Below are positions 12,949 to 19,051 of a stretch of 22,176 nucleotides of DNA, piece after piece. The notes under the pieces were generated by a model. That model was given only the letters and a program-made list of their open reading frames with translations, was not told the DNA's origin and made no database searches. The stretch comes from DATDYW01 sp964574865 (GTDB taxonomy: Bacteria > Patescibacteriota > Minisyncoccia > Phycocordibacterales > JAACPR01). The stretch covers positions 1 to 22,176 of the forward strand of contig CAZNOT010000006.1 of NCBI GenBank assembly GCA_964574865.1, in the 5' to 3' direction. A program made the position numbers and the translations under genes. Within the stretch, counting starts at the first letter, position 1, and each line of letters begins with the position of its first letter.

Positions 12949-12994
12949 GGTGGCTGGGGGGCAGGGAGCCCTCCAGCCACCATTTATTTTATTT
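12949..12994 (+). terminator. Terminator of the GH18 transcript
   Basis: A stem of about 14 bp with one G-U pair (from 12949, closing at 12981) is followed by ATTTATTTTATTTC. On the minus strand it is followed by TGTTTTCTC, so it may work in both directions. Confidence 0.85.
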
Positions 12995-13001
12995 CTCGGA
13001 C

Positions 13002-13031
13002 GAAAAGAAAAGCCGCCCGTACGGTGCGGCG
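13002..13031 (-). terminator. Terminator after the 119-aa protein gene
   Basis: The stem 13012-13016 with 13026-13030 continues as CCG/CGG inside with a bulged T. It is followed on the minus strand by TTTTCTTTTC. The gene's TGA is 9 nt before the stem. Confidence 0.75.
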
Positions 13032-13039
13032 GAGTCGGC

Positions 13040-13399
13040 TCAAGGTCGGGGGCGGTAAGCGGGGAGCTTTTTCACCTTAGACTTTCCGCCCGACGGTAGC
13101 TCGGCGCCTTCGGGCGCCGAAACGGTTACCTCGTCAGTGCCCGGGTCGTAGGAGACGGTCAGACCGTTCAGGGTGGCGGGTTCGCACGCGACGTGGTTCG
13201 ACGCCAGCATGACCAGCTGGTCGAGCGGGCTGCCGAGAGGTTTTTTCGCGGCGACGATTTGCGACAGGTAGATTCCCGCGGCGGCGGCGAGGAAGTGCAG
13301 GATTACCCCGTACCGACTGACAGAGCCGGCGGCCTCGTCGAGGTCTCGCGCCGGGTTGAAGCCGTCGCCCGTTCCTCTTTCTTGCGTTCTTGTGTTCAT
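13040..13399 (-). CDS. Unknown protein with one hydrophobic segment, 119 aa
   Basis: A polar N-terminus (1-27) is followed by one hydrophobic helix (about 29-50: Y-G-V-I-L-H-F-L-A-A-A-A-G-I-Y-L). A beta-rich C-terminal part follows (about 76-105: L-N-G-L-T-V-S-Y-D-P-G-T-D-E-V-T-V-S-A-P) with a basic tail. It may be a single-pass membrane protein, but the helix contains an internal His and may be peripheral. A TTGCCG-N17-TAGAAA promoter ends 11 nt before the ATG, and a terminator follows the stop. No family is recognised. Confidence 0.65.
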   Translation of the reverse strand: MNTRTQERGTGDGFNPARDLDEAAGSVSRYGVILHFLAAAAGIYLSQIVAAKKPLGSPLDQLVMLASNHVACEPATLNGLTVSYDPGTDEVTVSAPEGAELPSGGKSKVKKLPAYRPRP

Positions 13400-13410
13400 G
13401 GTTTGGCGCG

Positions 13411-13439
13411 TTTCTACTCGGAAATGTTTGCGACGGCAA
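13411..13439 (-). promoter_or_regulatory. Promoter TTGCCG-N17-TAGAAA of the 119-aa protein gene
   Basis: The -35 is at 13434-13439 and the -10 at 13411-13416 on the minus strand. There are 11 nt to the ATG, giving a leader of a few bases only. Confidence 0.55.
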
Positions 13440-13461
13440 GGCCTTTTTGGGTTTAGGGCTG

Positions 13462-13488
13462 AAAAGAAAAGACCCCAATGTGGGGTCT
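13462..13488 (-). terminator. Terminator after the 108-aa protein gene
   Basis: A perfect 8-bp stem (13470-13477 with 13481-13488) is followed by TTTTCTTTTC on the minus strand, beginning 4 nt after the TGA stop at 13493. Confidence 0.85.
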
Positions 13489-13492
13489 GAGG

Positions 13493-13819
13493 TCAGGCGG
13501 CGATGAGGTCGGGCGCGTGGTCGGGGAGCGGCACGATGCTGAGCGTGCGCCCGGCGGGGCCGTCCTCTCCGGCGAACCGGAAGGACTCGATGCCGACGAC
13601 CTCCTTGATGAGCTCAGGTCGCTTCCGGATGAGGTCCGCCTGACTGGTGCGGCGGAGCAGGATGCCGTCGATTGGCTCCTGCCGCTCGCCGCTCCTTCGG
13701 TCAATCCGCGCCCTCAGGATGCGGACGACGTCCTCGAAGATTTCCCTTTCACGGAGGCTGGAGAACTCAATGTGGACTCGCTGGCCTCCGAACGTTACCG
13801 GTTCGGATGAAACTTTCAT
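13493..13819 (-). CDS. Unknown charged soluble protein, 108 aa
   Basis: The protein is rich in R, E, I and L with an alternating pattern: short beta-like N-terminus (V-T-F-G-G-Q-R-V-H-I-E-F), then helices (R-E-R-E-I-F-E-D-V-V-R-I-L-R, residues about 23-36). The C-terminal half contains further strands. It has no cysteine, signal peptide or membrane helix. The start is well supported by TTGACG-N17-TAACCT ending 8 nt before the ATG, and the end by a terminator 4 nt after the stop. No family is recognised. It follows the ABC-F gene by 44 nt on the same strand but has its own promoter. Confidence 0.7.
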   Translation of the reverse strand: MKVSSEPVTFGGQRVHIEFSSLREREIFEDVVRILRARIDRRSGERQEPIDGILLRRTSQADLIRKRPELIKEVVGIESFRFAGEDGPAGRTLSIVPLPDHAPDLIAA

Positions 13820-13827
13820 TCCGGGGC

Positions 13828-13856
13828 AGGTTACCCACCCCGCCGCGGGACGTCAA
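13828..13856 (-). promoter_or_regulatory. Promoter TTGACG-N17-TAACCT, leaderless type
   Basis: The -35 is at 13851-13856, the spacer is exactly 17 nt, and the -10 is at 13828-13833. Eight nt separate it from the ATG at 13819. Confidence 0.75.
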
Positions 13857-13863
13857 CGTGCGG

Positions 13864-15318
13864 CTACTGTTTGCCCAAATCCAGGTGCTGGTTGATGCGG
13901 ACCTGCGCGACGAACTCCGGCACGTGCGAGACGAGGATCATGGCGCCCTCGTACTTATCCAGCGCAGCCGCGATAACCGGCAGGTGGCGGAAGTTGATGT
14001 GGTTGGTGGGCTCGTCGAGGATGAGGAGGCCCGGGCGCTCGAGCACGAGCCGCGCGAACGCGACGAGGCCTTTCTGGCCCTCCGAGAGGCTGCCGATTTT
14101 CGCGTGCGCCATGTCACCCGTGATGAGGAAGCCGCCCGCGACGGCGCGGATTTCCTCGTCGGTTAGGTCCTTCGAGACGGCCGAGAGCGACTCGAGCACC
14201 GTGTGGTCGAAGTTGAGCGTCGAGAAGTCCTGGCGGTAGTAGCCGACGCGCACGCCCTTCGCGATGGTCGAGCCCGCAGCGGCGCCCGTCGCGATCGCCT
14301 CGAGGAGCGTCGATTTGCCGATGCCGTTCGGCCCCGAGAGCAAAAGGTGATCCTTCTTGCGGAGCGCGACGTGCGCGTCGCGTGTCACCGGCTTGTGGTT
14401 CTTGAGCACGGAGACGGACGTGAGCGAGAAGAGCTCGCCCGAGAGGTCCTCCTGGACGGGGATCGTGAACGGCCGGATCGTCCGGTCCTCGCGGCGCACG
14501 TCGACCTTCTCGTCCTCGAGGTCCTCGGCCTTCTGGCGCATGCGCTTCGCGACGAGGCGCATCTGGCCGCCCTTGTTCGCGAAGAAGTTCGCCTTGTCCT
14601 TGTTCGCCTGGATTTCTTTGGCGAGCTGCGCGTTCTTGCGGTTCTCGCGCTCGACGCGCAATTTAATCTGCTCGACCACGTCGCGGTAGTCGCCGACGTA
14701 CTGCTCAATTTTCCGCGTGTGCACGTCGAGGTAGATGACGCCGTCGGTGAAGGCGTTGAGGAAGTCCGCGTCGTGGGAAATCACGAGGCAGGTTTTCTGG
14801 TAGCCGACGAGGAACGCGGTGAGGTGCTCGATGCCCGCGTGGTCGAGGTTGTTAGTCGGCTCGTCCAGGAGGAGGAGGTCGGGGTCCTGGATGAGCGCCG
14901 AGGCCAGGAGGAGCCGCGCCTGCTGGCCGCCCGAGAACGTTTTCACGAGCCGGTCGTGCGGCGCGTGCAGGTTCACGACCTCGAGCACCGCGTCGATTTT
15001 GGGGTCGATGTCGTACACCTTCTTCGGGAAGCACTTCTGGAAGAAGTCGCGCACGGTGAGCTCGCGGTCCTCGCGCGCGATGACCTGCTTGGCCGTCGCG
15101 ACGGTGAGGCCCTTATCGACCATAATCTCGCCGGACTCGGGCGCGAGCTCGCCCGTGAGCAGTTTGAAGATGGTGCTCTTGCCCGCGCCGTTCTGGCCCA
15201 TCAGGGTGAACTTGGCGCCGCGGCGCAGCGAGAAATCCACCTCGTCGAGGATCGGCTTTTTGGCGCCGAACTCGAACGAGACGGCGTCGAAGCGGACGAC
15301 TGTTTCTGCGCGCGACAT
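13864..15318 (-). CDS. ABC-F family ATP-binding protein, 484 aa
   Basis: ABC-F proteins have two ATPase domains and no membrane part. They bind the ribosome to regulate or rescue translation, or protect it from antibiotics. Domain 1 has Walker A G-Q-N-G-A-G-K-S (41-48), signature F-S-G-G-Q (128-132) and Walker B L-L-L-L-D-E (148-153). The charged linker is at about 215-290. Domain 2 has G-P-N-G-I-G-K-S (329-336), signature L-S-E-G-Q (411-415) and L-L-I-L-D-E-P-T-N-H (431-440). The second D-loop reads I-N instead of the usual L-D. At 484 aa it is at the short end of the family and has no C-terminal extension. A TATAGT box lies 11 nt before the ATG. Which ABC-F subfamily it belongs to cannot be told. 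Confidence 0.93.
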   Translation of the reverse strand: MSRAETVVRFDAVSFEFGAKKPILDEVDFSLRRGAKFTLMGQNGAGKSTIFKLLTGELAPESGEIMVDKGLTVATAKQVIAREDRELTVRDFFQKCFPKKVYDIDPKIDAVLEVVNLHAPHDRLVKTFSGGQQARLLLASALIQDPDLLLLDEPTNNLDHAGIEHLTAFLVGYQKTCLVISHDADFLNAFTDGVIYLDVHTRKIEQYVGDYRDVVEQIKLRVERENRKNAQLAKEIQANKDKANFFANKGGQMRLVAKRMRQKAEDLEDEKVDVRREDRTIRPFTIPVQEDLSGELFSLTSVSVLKNHKPVTRDAHVALRKKDHLLLSGPNGIGKSTLLEAIATGAAAGSTIAKGVRVGYYRQDFSTLNFDHTVLESLSAVSKDLTDEEIRAVAGGFLITGDMAHAKIGSLSEGQKGLVAFARLVLERPGLLILDEPTNHINFRHLPVIAAALDKYEGAMILVSHVPEFVAQVRINQHLDLGKQ

Positions 15319-15360
15319 GGGGAAGGGACACTATACGTAAAAGGGCGAGGCGGGAAGGGG

Positions 15361-15386
15361 AAAAGAAAGGCTCGCGCCGCCCTTTT
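15361..15386 (-). terminator. Possible terminator of the L,D-transpeptidase gene
   Basis: An AAAGGC/GCC(C)TTT stem with a bulge (15366-15371 with 15379-15385) is followed on the minus strand by the shared C-interrupted T-run. It is about 45 nt after the stop at 15432. Confidence 0.5.
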
Positions 15387-15431
15387 CCGCGCTCGACGAG
15401 CTCTTCGCGCCCGCGTCGCGCGGCCTTCGGC

Positions 15432-16289
15432 TCAATCTCGCACGGTGACCGGCACGCCCAGCTCGGCCCACAGGTACAGCTCGCGGGCGGCGTCCGGCGC
15501 GAGGTTCACGCAGCCGTGCGACCACGGACTCCCGAAGCCGTTGTGCCAGTACGCGCCGTGCACGACCGCGCCCTGCTCCGTGAAGTAGAGGTTCCAGGGG
15601 ACGCCGGGCAGGTCGTACTTCTGGTCGCTGATGCCCGGCAGCGGCCCCTGCATGTAGCGGCTCGGCGTCTTGCGGAAGACGCTGAAGTTGCCGCGCGGCG
15701 TGGGCGTTTCCTCGAGGCCGGACGAGATCGGCTCCTCCATGAAGAGCTCTCCGCCGTCGTAGGCGTACAGCCTCTCGTCCGAGAGGTCGACGAGGATGCG
15801 CTTGGCGCTCGTGGTCGTCGCGCCGATCGCCGCGTCGAGCACGCCCGGGTCCTCGAAGGCGCGCGCCGCGCTCGGGTCGGCCACGACGTACCAGTCGCCG
15901 CTGATCCGCTCGGGGTAGCGGACGGTCCCGTCGAAAATAATTTTGTGCCAGCGTCGCCCGCCCGCCGCCGGGTCCTCGTCCGGCACCGTCTCGGCCGCGA
16001 CCTGAAGCACGAGCCCCTCGCGCAGCTTCATGACCGACGGGCCGGCGACGCCGGGGCTGGGACGCACGTTCACGCACGGAGCGCCGGCGTAGGCCGAATC
16101 GCACCCGCCGATAATTTCAATGTAGTGAAAAACCGGCGCCGCGGCGGGCGGAGCCTCGGCCTCCGGCTCGCTCTCCGGAGCCGTGACGCCCGGGGACGGG
16201 GCGAGCCAGATCGCCAGGGTGACCGCGAGGATGAGTGCGCCCGCGGCGCTCGCCGCGAGGATCGTTCGGCGCTCGAAATTTTTTCTCAC
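15432..16289 (-). CDS. L,D-transpeptidase with SH3-like domain, 285 aa
   Basis: The enzyme forms 3-3 (mDAP-mDAP type) cross-links in peptidoglycan or attaches proteins to it. The N-terminus is basic with one membrane anchor (residues 10-29), then a P/E/A linker (31-52). An SH3-like wall-binding region follows (about 55-137, with C-V-N-V-R-P-S-P), then the YkuD catalytic domain (about 163-285). The active-site motif is H244-G-A-Y-W-H ending in S-H258-G-C260-V-N-L, with C260 as the nucleophile. The start is GTG at 16289, with TAAGCT 6 nt upstream. It faces outward and probably uses tetrapeptides made by a DD-carboxypeptidase like that at 8547-9431. Confidence 0.93.
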   Translation of the reverse strand: MRKNFERRTILAASAAGALILAVTLAIWLAPSPGVTAPESEPEAEAPPAAAPVFHYIEIIGGCDSAYAGAPCVNVRPSPGVAGPSVMKLREGLVLQVAAETVPDEDPAAGGRRWHKIIFDGTVRYPERISGDWYVVADPSAARAFEDPGVLDAAIGATTTSAKRILVDLSDERLYAYDGGELFMEEPISSGLEETPTPRGNFSVFRKTPSRYMQGPLPGISDQKYDLPGVPWNLYFTEQGAVVHGAYWHNGFGSPWSHGCVNLAPDAARELYLWAELGVPVTVRD

Positions 16290-16295
16290 GCCGTT

Positions 16296-16301
16296 AGCTT
16301 A
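16296..16301 (-). promoter_or_regulatory. -10-like TAAGCT of the L,D-transpeptidase gene, leaderless type
   Basis: It ends 6 nt before the GTG at 16289. The match to -10 consensus is weak; it is listed because the position repeats the pattern of the neighbours. Confidence 0.35.
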
Positions 16302-16383
16302 TGGGAGCGGGCGTTCTGGCACAAACTGGGCGCGGCTCGCGGTGGTAGAGTGGCGGGGAACCACCGACCGATCTTACCTCGCG

Positions 16384-16389
16384 TAACTT
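16384..16389 (+). promoter_or_regulatory. -10-like TAACTT of the DUF5667 gene, leaderless type
   Basis: It ends 6 nt before the ATG at 16396. Confidence 0.4.
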
Positions 16390-16395
16390 TTCACC

Positions 16396-17286
16396 ATGGT
16401 CCCACTTTTTATTGCGATTCTCGTAGCCCTCGGCGCCGGCGGCACCGTCGTGGCGTCCGATTCGGCGCGCCCGGGCGACATCCTCTACCCGGTCGACCGC
16501 GCCGCCGAGCGCGTGCGCGTCGCCTTCACGTCCGAGGAGGACGAGGCCGAGCTCAAAATTAGGTTCGCCAACGAGCGGCTCGACGAGCTCGAGTCGATCG
16601 TCTCCGAGGAATCGGAAGACGGCGAGGATGACGATTTCGACGCCGGTGGCGCCGCGACGAGCTCTCCGGCGCTCGAGTTTTCGGACGACGCGACGGAAAA
16701 CCTCTCGCGCGCGCTCGATATTCTGACGTCGCACCTGGCCGAAATTCACGGCCTGGCGTCGACCACCCCGGGCGTGGCGGAAGCCATTAGCCATCTGGAG
16801 CTCCGGCTCCTCGGCGACGCCGACACCCTCCCAGCGGAGCTGCGCGCGAAGATTCGCGACGACCGCGGCCGCGTCGAGCTCCGCACCGAAGACGGCAAGA
16901 TCCGCGTCGAGGTGAGGAAGGATGGCTCGCTCCGCGTGAAGTCCGAGCTCGAATACGAAGACGAGCTCGAGGATGAAAACGAGATCGAAGACGAGCGGGA
17001 ATTTGAGGACGAAGACGAAGGCGACGACGATCGCCGCGGCGCGAACTCCGGCTCGGGCAAGGTGGAGGATGCCTCGGACGACGAGCTCGAGGTTGAGGTT
17101 GAGATTGAGGACGAGGATGACGAATCCGATTCTGACGACGAAGACGAAAACGAGGACGAAGATTCTGATTCCGACGATGAGGAAGACGATTCCGACGAGG
17201 ATGAGGACGAAGACGAAGATGAGGATCGGGATGAGAGCGACGATTCCGACGATGACGGCAGCTCGGGTTCGTCGGACGAGGACTGA
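16396..17286 (+). CDS. DUF5667-type membrane/secreted protein with long acidic tail, 296 aa
   Basis: The N-terminus has a hydrophobic signal or anchor segment (residues 3-20), then S-A-R-P-G-D-I-L-Y-P-V-D-R-A-A-E-R (23-39), the pattern of DUF5667 proteins common in Actinobacteria and CPR. A helical region (48-155) follows, then a K/R/E beta-like stretch (158-182). From about 183 to 296 the sequence is almost only D, E and S with few other residues, giving a very acidic tail. Its codons alternate GAC/GAG with GAT/GAA, so local GC content drops. Such tails may bind calcium or basic polymers outside the cell, but no EF-hand is evident. A terminator follows. The function is unknown. Confidence 0.82.
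   Translation: MVPLFIAILVALGAGGTVVASDSARPGDILYPVDRAAERVRVAFTSEEDEAELKIRFANERLDELESIVSEESEDGEDDDFDAGGAATSSPALEFSDDATENLSRALDILTSHLAEIHGLASTTPGVAEAISHLELRLLGDADTLPAELRAKIRDDRGRVELRTEDGKIRVEVRKDGSLRVKSELEYEDELEDENEIEDEREFEDEDEGDDDRRGANSGSGKVEDASDDELEVEVEIEDEDDESDSDDEDENEDEDSDSDDEEDDSDEDEDEDEDEDRDESDDSDDDGSSGSSDED
16941..17283 (+). repeat. Low-complexity acidic-codon repeat region
   Basis: These bases code for the D/E/S tail and consist mainly of GAC, GAT, GAG, GAA and TCC/TCT-type codons in an irregular repeat. Slippage or length variation between strains would be expected here. Confidence 0.7.
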
Positions 17287-17311
17287 TTCATTGGCGGCTT
17301 AGTTCGAGGAA

Positions 17312-17341
17312 CGGAAAACCCCGCGCGAGCGGGGCTTTCCG
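17312..17341 (+). terminator. Terminator of the DUF5667 gene
   Basis: The arms from 17312 and up to 17341 pair over about 12 bp with one A-C mismatch around a GCGA loop. The T-run is short and lies in the 3' arm. Confidence 0.6.
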
Positions 17342-17409
17342 AGCGCGAGTCGTCGGGGCTGAACCTGAGACTTCTTTACCCCGCGCACCCGCGCGGCCAC
17401 TCGTCGCAT

Positions 17410-17477
17410 GTAATTAAAACGTCCCTAACCCGTCTGTAATAGTGTCGCCGCGGGAAGCCGCACGCGACTATATCCAT
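17410..17477 (+). promoter_or_regulatory. Shared upstream element, copy 1: box, hairpin, TATCCAT
   Basis: GTAATTAAA (17410-17418), four bases, CCCT (17423-17426), four bases, CGTCT (17431-17435). A possible TTAAAA-N17-TAATAG promoter overlaps it. A hairpin follows (GTCGC-GCGG at 17444-17453 with CCGC-GCGAC at 17458-17468), then TATCCAT (17471-17477) and a G-poor stretch to the ATG at 17498. The same arrangement precedes the gene at 18688. Confidence 0.55.
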
Positions 17478-17497
17478 TTACCAGTAACGTACACACC

Positions 17498-18466
17498 ATG
17501 CAAAAGACACTGATCAAGATTGCGGCTGTCGCAGCCGCGGCCGCCGCTCTGGGCGTCGCCTCGGCCGCGTACGCCTCGTCGCACCCCCAGTGGGACGCGT
17601 CTGGCGCCTACGTGGTCAACATGAACTACCTGGGGTCTGATTACGCGCACGACGTGGTTCTCGCGCAGGACGCTGCGGGCGACCTCTCGGGCCACGGTGG
17701 CAGCCCGGCCGGCGCCAATGCGTACACCTGGGTCGTTACCTCGGGTACGGAGAGCGGCAGCACCGTCGACTTCTTCGCCAGCTACACAGCTACCGCCGAC
17801 GCCGTGACTCCGCAGACTGTGATGCACGTCGTGGCGACCGTCGCCGCGGACGGTTCGCTGTCCGGCGTGTGGTCTGATAACTACCAGGGGGGTAGCCGCT
17901 CCGGCACGCTCGTGAGCGTCTCGGGTGTGGCCGGCAAGCTTGGCGCCCTGAGCGCCGAGGATTTTAGCGTGGTGAGCTACGACACCGGACTCGGCACGCT
18001 GAAGGGTTACTCCGCGGGCTTCGGCCTCACCGGCGCCACCTTCGAGGACGCGCAGTCTGTGGTCGTGAAGCTTTACTCGGGCGCCACGCTCCTCCAGACC
18101 AACACCGCGACCGCGAAGGTCGGCGACGAGATTACCGGATCGCAGATCTCGTCCCCGTTCGACGTCTCCGGCAGCTTCGGCTACGCGGCTGACGGTTACT
18201 GGGTGAACGTGCGCGAGGCGCAGTACGGCCAGAGCGTCCCTGCCACGCGCGTCGTCGCGATCGTGACCCTCGAGAACGGCAAGGTCGTCACTGCCGAGAG
18301 TACCGTTCTCGCCGGCGACCCGGCCACGATTTACCCGGTCGTCACGCCTCCGGCTAAGCCGTCCACCAAGGACCAGTGCAAGAACGGTGGTTGGAAGACC
18401 TTCGCCAGCCCGACGTTCAAGAATCAAGGTCAGTGCGTGAGCTCGACGGTCCGCTCGAACCGCTAG
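17498..18466 (+). CDS. Secreted protein with C-terminal QCKNGGW-type motif, 322 aa
   Basis: A clear signal peptide (basic start, hydrophobic A/V-rich core, A-Y-A near residue 27) is followed by about 250 residues rich in G, S, T, V, A, Y and D with beta-sheet character. The region has repeated V-x-V strands and is typical of surface or secreted beta-proteins. A proline-containing linker leads to a 33-residue tail with K-D-Q-C294-K-N-G-G-W-K and F-K-N-Q-G-Q-C313-V-S. I know this two-cysteine tail from many secreted proteins of CPR and Actinobacteria, where its role is not established. No cysteine occurs elsewhere in the mature part, so C294 and C313 may pair. The gene has the shared upstream element and a strong downstream hairpin, suggesting high expression. 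Confidence 0.82.
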   Translation: MQKTLIKIAAVAAAAAALGVASAAYASSHPQWDASGAYVVNMNYLGSDYAHDVVLAQDAAGDLSGHGGSPAGANAYTWVVTSGTESGSTVDFFASYTATADAVTPQTVMHVVATVAADGSLSGVWSDNYQGGSRSGTLVSVSGVAGKLGALSAEDFSVVSYDTGLGTLKGYSAGFGLTGATFEDAQSVVVKLYSGATLLQTNTATAKVGDEITGSQISSPFDVSGSFGYAADGYWVNVREAQYGQSVPATRVVAIVTLENGKVVTAESTVLAGDPATIYPVVTPPAKPSTKDQCKNGGWKTFASPTFKNQGQCVSSTVRSNR

Positions 18467-18491
18467 GTAGGCGGACCGCGAAGGCTAGATC

Positions 18492-18531
18492 CGCGAGCGA
18501 GGCGGCCCCGAGAGGGGCCGCCTCGCTCGCG
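18492..18531 (+). terminator. 18-bp perfect GC hairpin after the secreted protein gene
   Basis: Arms 18492-18509 and 18514-18531 are fully complementary around a GAGA tetraloop. No T-run follows, so it may protect the 3' end of the mRNA or terminate without a U-tract. Confidence 0.55.
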
Positions 18532-18568
18532 CGCCACCCGGAGACGAACCACGGCACACGCGACTCGG

Positions 18569-18628
18569 GTAATTAAATAGACCCTGGCACGTCTAAGTAG
18601 GGGAATAGCCACGACAAAGGCTATCCAT
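18569..18628 (+). promoter_or_regulatory. Shared upstream element, copy 2: box, hairpin, TATCCAT
   Basis: GTAATTAAA (18569-18577), four bases, CCCT (18582-18585), four bases, CGTCT (18590-18594): the same boxes at the same spacing as at 17410. A hairpin ATAGCC/GGCTAT (18605-18610 with 18619-18624) follows, and TATCCAT (18622-18628) overlaps its 3' arm. A leader of roughly 80 nt precedes the ATG at 18688, its last 25 nt nearly G-free. Confidence 0.55.
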
Positions 18629-18687
18629 CCGCACGGCGGAGCCTCAGGGCCCCGCGCGCGAGATTTAAACCCAAACACCAGACTCCC

Positions 18688-18936
18688 ATGATTGCCACCA
18701 AAATGACCTCGAAGATTATCACCCTCGGCCTCGCGGCGGCGCTCGCGCTCGCGCCGGCCTTCGCGTCCGCGGCCACCTACGCCTACGTGAACTCCAGCGG
18801 CGAGGTTCAGCCGGTCGTCGCGGCCAACTGGCAGGCGGCCATCGCGACCGCCCCGAACATTGCCACGCACAGCGGCGTGATTCTGATCGACGGCACCGAC
18901 TCGACCCTCCTCGACGACAGCGTCAACGGCGCCTAA
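18688..18936 (+). CDS. Small secreted protein, 82 aa
   Basis: A signal peptide (residues 1-28, ending F-A-S-A-A) is followed by a mature part of about 54 residues: T-Y-A-Y-V-N-S-S-G-E-V-Q-P-V, then a helix-like A-N-W-Q-A-A-I-A-T-A-P-N-I, then S-G-V-I-L-I. I believe similar small exported proteins with this Y-V-N-x-x-G-E-V start occur in other Parcubacteria, but this is memory and not a search. No cysteine is present. The upstream element resembles that of the preceding secreted-protein gene, so the two may be co-regulated. A second ATG at codon 6 is possible. The function is unknown. Confidence 0.72.
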   Translation: MIATKMTSKIITLGLAAALALAPAFASAATYAYVNSSGEVQPVVAANWQAAIATAPNIATHSGVILIDGTDSTLLDDSVNGA

Positions 18937-18956
18937 CCAGACCCACAGGTCAGGCC

Positions 18957-18985
18957 GAAAGGGCGCCCCGAACGGGCGCCCTTTC
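18957..18985 (+). terminator. Terminator-like hairpin after the small secreted protein gene
   Basis: Perfect 12-bp arms (18957-18968 with 18974-18985). The only T bases are in the 3' arm (CCCTTTC), so the U-tract is poor. Confidence 0.6.
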
Positions 18986-19051
18986 GAGGGAAAAATTCTC
19001 CCCACCGGACCGTGCTACCGTGCCCGAAGACATTCGATAACGCCAAACGCC

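Noticed and set aside
14203..15588. 461-codon open frame antisense to the ABC-F gene
   Set aside because: The ABC-F frame has all Walker and signature motifs; this frame only mirrors its GC-rich codons.
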